DNA of 64,000 nt from positions 62,001-126,000 of the forward strand of contig NZ_KB893932.1 of NCBI RefSeq assembly GCF_000374285.1. The letters run 5' to 3'. Positions within the stretch are counted from its first letter, which is position 1, and every line of letters starts with the position of its first letter. Below are positions 21,493 through 30,016 of this stretch, piece by piece. This DNA comes from Actinobacillus capsulatus DSM 19761. Its GTDB lineage: Bacteria; Pseudomonadota; Gammaproteobacteria; Enterobacterales; Pasteurellaceae. A program made the position numbers and the translations under genes. A model generated the notes under the pieces. That model was not told where the DNA came from, searched no databases, and saw only the letters and a list, made by a program, of their open reading frames with translations.

Positions 21493-21648
21493 CAGCCCGC
21501 TCTCGTAGAGTTATTAGTCCGATTCTTTCTTGTTGTTTTCCTTTCTATAAATCATTCCGATTTTCTGAGAGTTCTTCACCGATCAATCTCTAATCTCCAA
21601 ATAAACGTGTAGCAATTCTTTTTATCAAATTTTTATAAGGAAAATCCT

Positions 21649-21858
21649 ATGTCTAAAGCAACAGGTGTCGTTAAATGGTTCAATTCAACTAAAGGTTTCG
21701 GTTTTATCACTCCAGAGCAGGGCGGTAAAGATATTTTCGTTCACTTCTCTGGTATCGTTGGTTCAAACTTCCGTACCTTAGAAGAAGGTGCAAAAGTTGA
21801 ATTTGAAGTACAAGATTCTGATCGTGGCCCATCAGCGGTAAATGTAAAAGCACTTTAA
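21649..21858 (+). CDS. CspA-family cold-shock protein
   Basis: A 69-residue single cold-shock domain protein that binds single-stranded RNA/DNA. Both RNA-binding motifs are intact: KGFGFI (RNP1) and DIFVHFS (RNP2). AAGGAAAA lies before the start. I cannot tell which of the CspA/C/E/D paralogues it matches. A 150-nt leader and a hairpin terminator flank it, making a single-gene unit. Confidence 0.9.
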   Translation: MSKATGVVKWFNSTKGFGFITPEQGGKDIFVHFSGIVGSNFRTLEEGAKVEFEVQDSDRGPSAVNVKAL

Positions 21859-21886
21859 TTTAAAAATGCTTATATAAAATTTTAAA

Positions 21887-21908
21887 GTCAGCTTTTGCTG
21901 GCTTTTTT
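21887..21908 (+). terminator. csp terminator
   Basis: gtcagc (21887-21892), loop tttt and gctggc (21897-21902) form a stem with one G-U pair, followed by six T. It lies at the end of csp, convergent with bioB. Confidence 0.8.
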
Positions 21909-21909
21909 C

Positions 21910-22920
21910 TTATACCTCACTAGGTTCATACGACAACGGATATAAATCCAATTTATCCATTAACAAGCGGTCGGAATCTTCTCCAGGATTGCAAGTGGTC
22001 AATAGTTTTTCACCATAGAAAATAGAATTGGCCCCCGCCATAAAGCACAAAGTCTGCATCGCTTCTGGCATTGCTGTTCTACCGGCAGATAATCGTACAT
22101 AGCTTTTCGGCATAGTAATACGGGCAACCGCAATTGTTCTAACAAACTCAGTCCAATCCAGATCTTCGGCATTTTCCAATGGCGTACCTTCGACTTTAAT
22201 CAGTTGGTTAATCGGCACACTCTCCGGCTGGGGATCAAGATTTGCCAAACTTGCGATAAGTCCTGCACGTTCTGAACGCGTTTCGTTCATACCGACAATA
22301 CCGCCGCAACACACTTTTAAACCGGCGTGGCGCACTTTACCGAGTGTATCCATACGATCATCATGATTACGTGTATGAACGATTTTATTATAACGTTCCG
22401 GATCAGTATCCAAATTATGATTGTAATAATCCAAACCGGCTTTTTTTAAATCTTCCGCCATACCTTCTTCAAGCAAACCGAAAGTACCGCACGTTTCTAA
22501 ACCTAATGACTTCACCTCACTGATAATATTGGAAACGGCTTTGATATCTTTTGGTTTAGGACCTCGCCAAGCCGCCCCCATACAAAAACGGCTCGCCCCT
22601 CTCGCCTTAGCAATTTTTGCCTTCTCAATAATTTCTTCAACATCCATCATCACTTGTTTCTCAAGGCTGGTGTCATAACGAGCGGATTGAGGACAATATT
22701 CACATTCCTCCGGACAGCCACCAGTTTTAATCGAAAGCAATGTAGAAAGTTGAATGGCTTGCGGATCAAAATTTTCTCTATGTACTTGCGCCGCTTTAAA
22801 TACCAGTTCCATAAAAGGCATTGCAAACAATTCCTCCACTTGACATTTTCGCCAATATTGTGCTGTCGGATGTGGAGTTAACTCACTCTTTGCCTTTAAA
22901 CGTAAATTATAAGTTGTCAT
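21910..22920 (-). CDS. bioB: Biotin synthase
   Basis: BioB is a radical-SAM enzyme that inserts sulfur into dethiobiotin to make biotin. The 336-residue product has the SAM cluster motif CPEECEYC near residues 64-71. Conserved later segments include NHNLDT and SAGRT. A longer reading from 23007 exists, but ATG 22920 has an excellent AAAGGAGA site and gives the normal N-terminus. No other bio gene is adjacent. An uptake-signal pair separates it from the upstream lipoprotein gene. Confidence 0.95.
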   Translation of the reverse strand: MTTYNLRLKAKSELTPHPTAQYWRKCQVEELFAMPFMELVFKAAQVHRENFDPQAIQLSTLLSIKTGGCPEECEYCPQSARYDTSLEKQVMMDVEEIIEKAKIAKARGASRFCMGAAWRGPKPKDIKAVSNIISEVKSLGLETCGTFGLLEEGMAEDLKKAGLDYYNHNLDTDPERYNKIVHTRNHDDRMDTLGKVRHAGLKVCCGGIVGMNETRSERAGLIASLANLDPQPESVPINQLIKVEGTPLENAEDLDWTEFVRTIAVARITMPKSYVRLSAGRTAMPEAMQTLCFMAGANSIFYGEKLLTTCNPGEDSDRLLMDKLDLYPLSYEPSEV

Positions 22921-22941
22921 CTTGTCTCCTTTAACTACAAA

Positions 22942-22996
22942 GAAGCGGTCAAATTCTCTCCATTTTTTGCAAAATTTTAGAGAGAATTGACCGCTT
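22942..22996. terminator. Facing uptake-signal pair between lipoprotein gene and bioB
   Basis: gaagcggtcaaattctct (from 22942) faces agagaattgaccgctt (to 22996), about 17 bp of stem. On the minus strand it follows the lipoprotein gene stop, so it probably terminates that gene. Confidence 0.7.
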
Positions 22997-23006
22997 AAGC
23001 CATTCA

Positions 23007-23576
23007 TTATTTCGCAGACTTGTTAGCTTTAGCACCTTTCACTTTTGTAGGTTTGGCTTTAGCTTCATTCTTATCTTCCGCCATAGTCTTTACGCAAAGG
23101 TGGAGAATCTGTTCAACACCGTTATGGATATATTCATCACTACGTACTTTGTTTTTTTGAATATCTAACATTGCATCATGAATACCTTGGCTCATGCTTG
23201 GTGTTTGAACCAAGTTCCAACATTCCGGATCTAAATGGTTAAAATTACCTTGTAAATCGGCAGCATAAAGCACGCCACTATAATAGACATAGATATTGTG
23301 ATCCATCATACGATTTAAAATCATCGCGCGAATCTGTTCAACCGGCATTTTCACTTTTTTACTGTACCAGTCATTTACCCCATTCATAAACGAATCAATA
23401 TCGTAACGCTCATTTACTCGATCAGCGTAAGTTTGTGCAGTCGCGCCATAAGCAATCGCATAAGATTTTTGATCAATCTCAGAATCACTTAAACGTGTCC
23501 AACCGCTTTTTGTAGAACAAGCGGCTAATACGGCTAAGGTTAAACCAACCAACATAGTTTTAATGATGTTTTTCAT
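23007..23576 (-). CDS. Hypothetical lipoprotein
   Basis: A 189-residue predicted lipoprotein with lipobox LAAC (modified Cys near residue 20). The mature domain has many Tyr and Met residues and two widely spaced cysteines (residues about 120 and 162). The C-terminal tail is Lys/Ala-rich (near residues 168-189). I do not recognise a family. It stands alone between divergent thyA and an uptake-signal terminator. Confidence 0.6.
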   Translation of the reverse strand: MKNIIKTMLVGLTLAVLAACSTKSGWTRLSDSEIDQKSYAIAYGATAQTYADRVNERYDIDSFMNGVNDWYSKKVKMPVEQIRAMILNRMMDHNIYVYYSGVLYAADLQGNFNHLDPECWNLVQTPSMSQGIHDAMLDIQKNKVRSDEYIHNGVEQILHLCVKTMAEDKNEAKAKPTKVKGAKANKSAK

Positions 23577-23662
23577 ATCGCACTCCTTATCGCTTTATAA
23601 AATTTATTATCTATTTTAACGAATAAATGGCAAAATTACCTAAGTTTTTTTAAGAGGTAATC

Positions 23663-24514
23663 ATGAAACAGTATTTAGATTTATGTCATCGTATCGTAAA
23701 CGAAGGGAAATGGGTAGAGAATAAGCGTACTGGTAAGCGTTGTTTAACCGTTATCAATGCAGATTTAACTTATGATGTTGCTAATGGTGAATTTCCGTTA
23801 GTCACTACACGCCACAGCTTCTGGAAAGCAGCAATTGCCGAATTACTCGGCTATATTCGCGGTTACGATAATGCGGCTGATTTCCGTAATCTGGGTACAA
23901 AATCATGGGATGCGAATGCCAATCAAAATGCGGCTTGGCTAGCAAATCCATACCGTAAAGGCGAAGATGATATGGGATTGGTTTACGGTGCGGTAGGACG
24001 TAATTTCCCTAAGCCTGACGGTGGCTCGGTTGATTTACTACATCAAATTGTCGATGACCTAAAAAAAGGCGTAGATAATCGAGGCGAAATTTATACCTTT
24101 TATCATCCGGGTGTATTTCATATGGGCTGTTTACGTCCATGCTTATATAGCCACCATTTCTCACTTTTAGACGGTACACTTTATCTTAACAGTACCCAGC
24201 GTTCTGCCGATGTGCCGTTAGGTTTAAACTGGAATATGATTCAATGTTACACATTCTTAGCTTTAATGGCACAAATTACCGAGCATAAAGCGGGACAAGC
24301 ATTCCACAAGATCGTAAATGCACATATCTACGAAGATCAGCTGGAATTAATGCGTGATGTACAACTAAAAAGAGAACCGCTAAGTGCACCTAAACTTTGG
24401 ATAAATCCGGAAATTAAGTCATTGGAAGATTTAGAAACGTGGGTAACTCTTGATGATTTCAAAGTAGAAGGCTACGAATATCATCCAAGTATTCAGTATC
24501 CGTTTGCCGTCTAA
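23663..24514 (+). CDS. thyA: Thymidylate synthase
   Basis: ThyA methylates dUMP to dTMP with methylenetetrahydrofolate. The 283-residue protein has the catalytic cysteine in [10 protein letters not shown], the substrate loop [15 protein letters not shown] and the NAHIYEDQ deoxyuridine-binding segment. The loop has Ala-Asp where E. coli has Cys-Asp, so it belongs to a more divergent ThyA branch. The ends fit the family, and a shared terminator separates it from convergent hup. Confidence 0.92.
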   Translation: MKQYLDLCHRIVNEGKWVENKRTGKRCLTVINADLTYDVANGEFPLVTTRHSFWKAAIAELLGYIRGYDNAADFRNLGTKSWDANANQNAAWLANPYRKGEDDMGLVYGAVGRNFPKPDGGSVDLLHQIVDDLKKGVDNRGEIYTFYHPGVFHMGCLRPCLYSHHFSLLDGTLYLNSTQRSADVPLGLNWNMIQCYTFLALMAQITEHKAGQAFHKIVNAHIYEDQLELMRDVQLKREPLSAPKLWINPEIKSLEDLETWVTLDDFKVEGYEYHPSIQYPFAV

Positions 24515-24524
24515 AAACAGCAAT

Positions 24525-24560
24525 AAAAAAGCCTAGAACTTTTATAGTCTAGGCTTTTTT
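24525..24560. terminator. Bidirectional terminator between thyA and hup
   Basis: gcctaga (24531-24537) pairs with tctaggc (24548-24554), flanked by an A-run before and a T-run after. It lies between convergent thyA and hup and can stop both. Confidence 0.85.
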
Positions 24561-24577
24561 TGAAATCTTAAAAAGAA

Positions 24578-24850
24578 TTATTTCACTAAATCTTTTAATG
24601 CTTTACCTGCAACGAACGCTGGTACTTTAGCTGCTGCGATTTTGATCTCTTCACCAGTACGTGGGTTACGACCAGTACGTGCATTACGCTCATTTACTTT
24701 AAACGTACCGAAGCCGATTAATTGAACTGCATCGCCTTTTTTGAGACTTTCAGAGATTGCTTCTAAAGTAGCTTCTAATGCTGCTTTAGCATCTTTTTTG
24801 CTTAACTCTGCACCTGCAGCGATTGCATCGATTAACTCAGTTTTGTTCAT
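24578..24850 (-). CDS. hupA: DNA-binding protein HU, alpha type
   Basis: HU is a dimeric nucleoid protein that bends DNA without sequence specificity. The 90 residues carry the family signature [18 protein letters not shown]. The gene order hemE-yjaG-hup matches the E. coli hemE-nfi-yjaG-hupA block, which favours the alpha-subunit name. A 135-base leader to yjaG probably holds its promoter. Confidence 0.93.
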   Translation of the reverse strand: MNKTELIDAIAAGAELSKKDAKAALEATLEAISESLKKGDAVQLIGFGTFKVNERNARTGRNPRTGEEIKIAAAKVPAFVAGKALKDLVK

Positions 24851-24985
24851 AATTGTATCCTCTAAGATTTTATTTAGATAAATGGCGTTGACCCGCCTGA
24901 AACTTGTTGCATAAAGCCCCGCTAGCTTAATTCAAACTGAGATATTCTCAAAGCGAATAATGCATCATTCTGTGGGGATGTTGAT

Positions 24986-25576
24986 TTATTGGTTAAATTT
25001 TAACCCAATATTGCTAATTCCGCTACTACGAATCTCATTTTTTAATTCAAGAATGAGTTCAATATCACGTTCTTCACACTCATTGAGCAAACGATAAACT
25101 TGCCACTGTACATCAAGTTCATCTTGAATTTCTTCCGCATTTTTAAGCTCTTGTTCATTTAATTCACGGTCTTGCTGCATTTCTAAATAGCTTGCCACCG
25201 TACCTAATGAAATTTGGCTAATGCGAATTGCTTGTTCTAAAGTCGAGCCGGCAATTAAACTGTGTAATAATTCCGAAAGCGCTTCGCACGCCTCTTGTGC
25301 GGGTAGGACACCAAAAAAGTCATAATCGTTCACATCCGGAATAATTTCTTCTAACTTTTCCAGCTGATTATCAAAGTTAATTTTTGCGCCTTTAACCATC
25401 AAAAACTCCCAAACTAAGTTCAGAATATTTTGAAATACCTTGGTTTTTTCCGGCTGTTCGGTTACTTCACAAAACAGCTGATAGTTCGGATACATTCTTT
25501 CGCAAAGGCACGCAATAAACGTTAGATGTTGCCAAGACTCAAAACGTTCCATACGTTTATGAATAGGATTTCTCAT
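24986..25576 (-). CDS. yjaG: YjaG family protein (DUF416)
   Basis: A 196-residue cytosolic, mostly helical DUF416 protein of unknown function, the same length as E. coli YjaG. An upstream reading from 25612 adds 12 residues, but ATG 25576 (MRNPIHKRMERFE) has AAAGAGGG just upstream and is the family start. It sits between hemE and hup as in E. coli, without the nfi gene. Confidence 0.85.
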   Translation of the reverse strand: MRNPIHKRMERFESWQHLTFIACLCERMYPNYQLFCEVTEQPEKTKVFQNILNLVWEFLMVKGAKINFDNQLEKLEEIIPDVNDYDFFGVLPAQEACEALSELLHSLIAGSTLEQAIRISQISLGTVASYLEMQQDRELNEQELKNAEEIQDELDVQWQVYRLLNECEERDIELILELKNEIRSSGISNIGLKFNQ

Positions 25577-25615
25577 TTTTCCCTCTTTCGTTAAGCTAAA
25601 CTGATTTCCCAAAAT

Positions 25616-25673
25616 ACAAGCGGTCGGATTTTCATAATTTTTTGCAAAATATTCCCGAAATTTAACCGCTTGT
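25616..25673. terminator. Facing uptake-signal pair after hemE
   Basis: acaagcggtcgg (from 25616) faces ttaaccgcttgt (to about 25673) with a gcaaaatatt centre, just past the hemE stop on the minus strand. Confidence 0.6.
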
Positions 25674-25695
25674 TTAAGACAAACCGGCTGTGAGA

Positions 25696-26760
25696 TTACT
25701 TATGGTATTGCTTTGAATACTCGTGAATCGCATCCACAAATACTTTCGGACTATGTTCCGGCACGTCTTGATGAATCCCGTGTCCGAGATTGAACACATG
25801 ACCGGAGCCTTGACCGAAACCGGCTAAGATTTGTTTCACTTCCTGCTCAATACGTTCCGGTTGTGCATACAATACACTCGGATCCATATTACCTTGTAGC
25901 GCAACTTTGTGTCCGACACGACGACGAGCATCAGCAATATCAATCGTCCAGTCTAAACCTACCGCATCACAGCCGGTTTCCGCAATCGCTTCCAACCATA
26001 AACCGCCGCTTTTAGTAAATAAGGTTACCGGTACTTTTCTACCGTCGTTTTCACGAATCAAACCGTCCACGATTTTGTGCATATAGCGTAACGAAAATTC
26101 TTTGTATTCGTTATGCGCCAATACGCCGCCCCAAGTATCGAAAACCATCACCGCTTGCGCGCCGGCTTTGATTTGTGCGTTTAAATATAAGATCACACTA
26201 TCCGCTAATTTATCTAATAATGCGTGTAAAATTTGCGGATCCGCATACATCATTTTTTTGATTTTGGTGAACGCCTTGCTTGATCCGCCTTCCACCATAT
26301 AAGTAGCTAATGTCCATGGGCTACCGGAGAAACCGATTAACGGTACTTCGCCTTTTAATTCACGGCGAATCGTACGCACAGCATTCATTACATATTGCAA
26401 TTCACCTTCCGGATCCGGAATCGGTAAGTTTTCTACCTGTGCTTTATTTTCAATCGGACGAGCAAATTTAGGACCTTCTCCCGCGCCGAAACTCAAACCT
26501 AAGCCCATTGCGTCCGGGATAGTTAAAATATCAGAGAATAAAATCGCCGCATCCAGCGCATAACGACGTAACGGTTGTAAAGTCACTTCACAGGCTAAAT
26601 CCGCATTGCGGCATAAAGACATAAAATCACCGGCCTCTGCACGTGTCGCTTTATATTCCGGCAGATAACGCCCTGCTTGACGCATCATCCACACCGGTGT
26701 CATATCCACAGGTTCGCGTAATAGTGCTTTTAAATAGCGATCATTTTTTAATTGGCTCAT
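25696..26760 (-). CDS. hemE: Uroporphyrinogen decarboxylase
   Basis: HemE removes four carboxyl groups from uroporphyrinogen III to make coproporphyrinogen III in haem synthesis. The 354 residues match the family. Both signatures are present: [15 protein letters not shown] (residues 22-36) and [17 protein letters not shown] (near residues 143-159). The gene heads the hemE-yjaG-hup group. Confidence 0.97.
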   Translation of the reverse strand: MSQLKNDRYLKALLREPVDMTPVWMMRQAGRYLPEYKATRAEAGDFMSLCRNADLACEVTLQPLRRYALDAAILFSDILTIPDAMGLGLSFGAGEGPKFARPIENKAQVENLPIPDPEGELQYVMNAVRTIRRELKGEVPLIGFSGSPWTLATYMVEGGSSKAFTKIKKMMYADPQILHALLDKLADSVILYLNAQIKAGAQAVMVFDTWGGVLAHNEYKEFSLRYMHKIVDGLIRENDGRKVPVTLFTKSGGLWLEAIAETGCDAVGLDWTIDIADARRRVGHKVALQGNMDPSVLYAQPERIEQEVKQILAGFGQGSGHVFNLGHGIHQDVPEHSPKVFVDAIHEYSKQYHK

Positions 26761-26792
26761 AATATTCCTTGTGTAATCTGTTCTATTACAAA

Positions 26793-26849
26793 TAAGCGGT
26801 TAAATTTCACGAAAAATTTGCAAAATTTTGCCACAAAGTCACCGCTTGT
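26793..26849. terminator. Facing uptake-signal pair between ygfB and hemE
   Basis: taagcggttaaattt (from 26793) faces caccgcttgt (to about 26849), with tttgcaaaattttg between. It follows the ygfB stop on the minus strand. Confidence 0.6.
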
Positions 26850-26865
26850 ATATAACTCATTGGGA

Positions 26866-27417
26866 TTAGTGAATTTGTGGTTTTTCGGCTGTTTTCACAT
26901 TCAACGCAAAGTGGCTGTGCAAGAAGAGCGTAAGCACTCGAAGATACTCAACCACTTCTTCCCCCGCCTCTAACAATTCATTATTATCATCGTCTTCATT
27001 GTAACCTAATTTAGATATTTCCTCTAAATCATCTAAAGCCTCACCAATCTCATCCGTCTCACGACTTAATTTGGGTTGCGCTAAGCCTAAACCTAATAAA
27101 AATTGGCTCGTCCACTCTGCAATCGCATCCGCTAGTGCGAAACCATCTTCATTATTCGAAGTCCAAAGCGAAAATAACGTATTTGCCTCATCAAAACTCT
27201 CGCTGAGTTGTTGATAAAAATCGGCTAACGCCGCTAAAGGTGCTTGAGAAAAGGCATGACCGTCATTTAAAAACTGGTAAGTTAAGGTTTTCCAAGATTC
27301 GTCTTGTACACCACCTGCAATTAATCCGCTTAAAAAACCATGCACTTCCGCCGCTGTTTCGGCAATTTGAAGTTGCGCAATTAATTGATTAAATTCATTT
27401 GATTGTGTAATAGCCAT
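26866..27417 (-). CDS. ygfB: YgfB family protein (UPF0149)
   Basis: A 183-residue cytosolic helical protein of the UPF0149 family. The start, with HGFLSGLIAGG near residues 25-35, is characteristic. Function in this organism is unknown. It is divergent from zapA across a 76-base gap, and the ygfB/zapA-ssrS-ygfA block is conserved with E. coli. Confidence 0.9.
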   Translation of the reverse strand: MAITQSNEFNQLIAQLQIAETAAEVHGFLSGLIAGGVQDESWKTLTYQFLNDGHAFSQAPLAALADFYQQLSESFDEANTLFSLWTSNNEDGFALADAIAEWTSQFLLGLGLAQPKLSRETDEIGEALDDLEEISKLGYNEDDDNNELLEAGEEVVEYLRVLTLFLHSHFALNVKTAEKPQIH

Positions 27418-27493
27418 AGTGTCTTATTTGTGATTCTGTTAAAGAATGGCATAATAGCAAAAAATTTATATTACTTGTGAGGATTTCGCGACT

Positions 27494-27814
27494 ATGTCGG
27501 CAAATTATATTGAAGTTCAAATTTTTGGGCAGGTGCTTCGTTTACATTGTCCACCGGATCAACAACACAATTTACTTGCTTCCGCGCAACGTTTGGAAGA
27601 ACGCGTAGCACTCTTAAAAGAACAATCCGGCATTATTCAACTTGAAAAAGTCTTAGCGATCGTTGCGTTAAACCTAAATTACGAACTTGAGCAAGAAAAA
27701 CAAAAAAATGCGAATAATAAAGCCGTATTAGAATCTTGTATTCAGCAACTTGACAGTTCATTGAATAAATTACAGACCAATGCAGCGATTGCAATTAATC
27801 AAGAAAATGTTTAA
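27494..27814 (+). CDS. zapA: Cell division protein ZapA
   Basis: ZapA is a small coiled-coil protein that bundles FtsZ filaments at the division ring. The 106 residues fit. A beta N-terminal region (IEVQIFGQVLRLHC) leads to a helical region (residues 55-100) with repeated heptad-like leucines. The 6S RNA gene follows 70 bases later, as in enteric bacteria. Confidence 0.92.
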   Translation: MSANYIEVQIFGQVLRLHCPPDQQHNLLASAQRLEERVALLKEQSGIIQLEKVLAIVALNLNYELEQEKQKNANNKAVLESCIQQLDSSLNKLQTNAAIAINQENV

Positions 27815-27885
27815 AAGCTGATCGTTTTCGAATTTTTCTAAATTCAAGACTAGGAAAAATTCTCAATTTCCGTTAGTATAACTCT

Positions 27886-28063
27886 TGCCTGAGGTGTGCG
27901 TGACTGGTTACGTCCCTGAGCCGATAATTGAAAACTTTGAGTTGGACATCTAAGCGCTGGTGAGCAAGCTTACCTTGAGTAAGAAGCCTAAAGGCGCTTA
28001 AGTTCGACTCCCTTGAACCGTCTGGTTCAAGGACCACCACCGGTGGCGGCACTTCGGGTTCTT
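27886..28063 (+). ncRNA. ssrS: 6S RNA
   Basis: 6S RNA binds the sigma-70 RNA polymerase holoenzyme by imitating an open promoter. Recognisable blocks are tccctgagccgata, ggtgagcaagctta, agaagccta and ccttgaacc...ggttcaagg. The closing stem is made by gcctgaggtg (5' end) and cacttcgggt (3' end). A -10-like TAGTAT lies about seven bases before the 5' end. Its place between zapA and ygfA is the classical one. Ends are accurate to a few bases. Confidence 0.95.
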
Positions 28064-28087
28064 CTTTTCTATGTTTGGTATATCAAT

Positions 28088-28666
28088 ATGCAAACTAGTC
28101 AATTTCGGCAAGAAACTCGTCAACTCATACGAAATCAAATGCGGGCCAAACGGCTTGAGCTTACCACACATCAACAAATTACAGCCTCATTAAATCTTAT
28201 ACCTCAGGCGCTTTCTTTGATTGATCATTATCAAGCTTCTCATCTTGCTTTCTATTTGCCGTTTAAAGCAGAAATTTCACCGCTACCGCTAATGCAACGC
28301 CTCGCTGAACAAGGTAAATCGATTTATCTGCCGGTATTACATCCTTTTAGTTCCGGTAATCTACTTTTTCTGCAATACCATCCGTCTTCTCAACTTGAAC
28401 GCCATGTATTCGGTATGCAGCAGCCTAAACTTGATATTCGTCAGCTAAAGCCACTTGAAGAATTGGAGATGATCTTTACCCCGCTTCTCGCTTGCGATAG
28501 CCAGCTAAATCGCTTAGGCTATGGAGGCGGTTTTTATGATCGAACCCTCGCTCAAACTCAAGCAATAAGTGTCGGATTAGCTTATCACTGCCAGTTAATC
28601 GAACAACTTCCTGTCGAGCCTTGGGATATACCGCTCAATCATCTGATATTAGGAGACACAGAATGA
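28088..28666 (+). CDS. ygfA: 5-formyltetrahydrofolate cyclo-ligase
   Basis: This enzyme converts 5-formyl-THF to 5,10-methenyl-THF with ATP. The 192-residue product carries the family signature GYGGGFYDR near residues 139-147 and the substrate region YLPFKAEISPLPL. A longer reading from TTG 28013 would run through the 6S RNA and is not credible, so ATG 28088 is the start. It ends in an ATGA overlap with the IclR gene. Co-transcription with 6S RNA is known in E. coli. Confidence 0.93.
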   Translation: MQTSQFRQETRQLIRNQMRAKRLELTTHQQITASLNLIPQALSLIDHYQASHLAFYLPFKAEISPLPLMQRLAEQGKSIYLPVLHPFSSGNLLFLQYHPSSQLERHVFGMQQPKLDIRQLKPLEELEMIFTPLLACDSQLNRLGYGGGFYDRTLAQTQAISVGLAYHCQLIEQLPVEPWDIPLNHLILGDTE

Positions 28667-29448
28667 CCGAAAAAGAATCAGCAGGGAGCCAAACATTGGT
28701 AAGAGGATTAAAACTGCTCGAACTACTTTCTCAATATCCGAACGGCTGCCCGCTCGCCCACCTTTCAGAACTCGCCCAATTAAATAAAAGCACCGTACAT
28801 CGTCTATTACAAAGCTTGCAACAAGAAGGTTTCGTTCGTCCTGCTCCTACAACCGGTAGCTATCGCCTTACTACGAAATGTCTTGCCATCGGTCAGCGCG
28901 CATTAAGTTCATTGAATATTCTGCACATTGCCGCACCTCACCTTGAAGCATTTAATCTCAAATTGGGCGAAACGGTTAATTTTGCCATGCGTGAAGGTAA
29001 TCACGCTATTTTGATCTATAAGTTAGAACCGACTACCGGCATGATGAAAACCAGAGCTTATATCGGGCAAAGATTACAATTGTACTGTTCCGGTATAGGC
29101 AAATTATTTTTGGCTTATGATAAGCCTGAATATATTCCTCAATATTGGCAACAAAAGCACGACGTTATTCGCCAATTGACTGCAAATACGATTACCACTA
29201 TTCCAGAAATGGAAGCCGAATTAGCCAAGATCCGCCAACAACAATTTGCAATGGATGATGAAGAAAATGAACTGGGCGTATCTTGTATCGCTTGTCCTAT
29301 TTTTGATAACCAAGGAAAAGTAAATTATGCAGTCTCCATCTCCTTATCAACCGCACGCTTGAGCCAACTGGGTTTCGATCAGCTTTATCCAGCACTTCGC
29401 GCTACTGCACAAAAAATTTCTGAAGAGTTAGGCTGGCAAGGGGAATAA
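28663..29448 (+). CDS. IclR-family transcription regulator
   Basis: A 261-residue IclR-type regulator. It has an N-terminal winged helix (LAHLSELAQLNKSTVHRLLQSL, residues about 33-54 read through) and a C-terminal effector-binding domain with GIGKLFLAY and the closing cysteine segment LGVSCIACPIFD. It resembles KdgR-type members, but no sugar-acid genes are near and the effector is unknown. The ATG overlaps the ygfA stop. Nearby put genes are possible targets only by position. Confidence 0.8.
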   Translation: MTEKESAGSQTLVRGLKLLELLSQYPNGCPLAHLSELAQLNKSTVHRLLQSLQQEGFVRPAPTTGSYRLTTKCLAIGQRALSSLNILHIAAPHLEAFNLKLGETVNFAMREGNHAILIYKLEPTTGMMKTRAYIGQRLQLYCSGIGKLFLAYDKPEYIPQYWQQKHDVIRQLTANTITTIPEMEAELAKIRQQQFAMDDEENELGVSCIACPIFDNQGKVNYAVSISLSTARLSQLGFDQLYPALRATAQKISEELGWQGE

Positions 29449-29452
29449 GCGG

Positions 29453-29495
29453 TCAGATCTTCAACGAATTTTGCAAAAATTCCACGAAGATCTGA
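29453..29495 (+). terminator. Terminator after the IclR gene
   Basis: tcagatcttc (29453-29462) pairs with gaagatctga (29486-29495), directly past the stop codon, followed by a T-rich tract. It starts from an uptake-signal-like word (aagcggtca). Confidence 0.65.
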
Positions 29496-29516
29496 TTTTA
29501 TATTCAGGTATTTTTT

Positions 29517-29550
29517 CTATCCACAATCTCTGTGGATAACTTTGTGGATT
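29517..29550. promoter_or_regulatory. DnaA-box cluster in the putP upstream region
   Basis: Within 34 bases there are a perfect DnaA box TGTGGATAA (29531-29539, reverse of TTATCCACA), a one-mismatch box CTATCCACA (29517-29525) and a weaker TGTGGATTT (29543-29551). A further TTATCAACA lies at 29862-29870. The surrounding 568-base gap (29449-30016) is AT-rich and otherwise holds only the putP promoter region. The function is unknown. Confidence 0.45.
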
Positions 29551-29957
29551 TCTTTTTAAAAAACAAGCTAACCCTAGATAAAACCTAGCCTCTATCTCTT
29601 TCGCTCAAAATTGAGCACAAAATAACATTTCCTTTAAAATCAATAAGTTAAAATTTGACCAGTCCTTTTAATAAAAATTTTTAAAAATATTTCTTGTAAA
29701 TCCGCTTGACAAATATCCCCTGTGTACAACTGCTAATTTCATTGTAAAAAATCAGACAAAAAGCACACTAAATTCATTAAAAAAACGATCATTTTTTTAC
29801 GATTAAATGTAAAAAAATTGTTGCAAACATTTGCAAATTAGTTATAGTCAAGCTGTATAGGTTATCAACAAACAACAATAATTTTATTTATCTTGATATA
29901 AGCCGCATAGAAATGCGTAAAATAGCGATAAAAATTCATTTTACCGATATTTTTTGC

Positions 29958-29963
29958 TATAAT
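29958..29963 (+). promoter_or_regulatory. Extended -10 element for putP
   Basis: TGCTATAAT (29956-29963 with its TG extension) lies about 50 bases before the putP ATG. The -35 (TTCATT near 29935) is weak, as expected for an extended -10 promoter. Confidence 0.55.
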
Positions 29964-30016
29964 TTGCCCTTTTTGTGTGCGCTAATTAAAACATAGAAAG
30001 AATAAGAGGAATAACT

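Noticed and set aside
28013-28087. A longer 5' end for ygfA starting at TTG 28013
   Set aside because: It overlaps the 3' arm of the 6S RNA. The ATG at 28088 gives a normal protein length.
29449-30016. The putP upstream gap as a chromosomal replication origin
   Set aside because: The boxes are few, no unwinding repeats are clear and no origin-linked gene is adjacent. I kept it only as a DnaA-box cluster.
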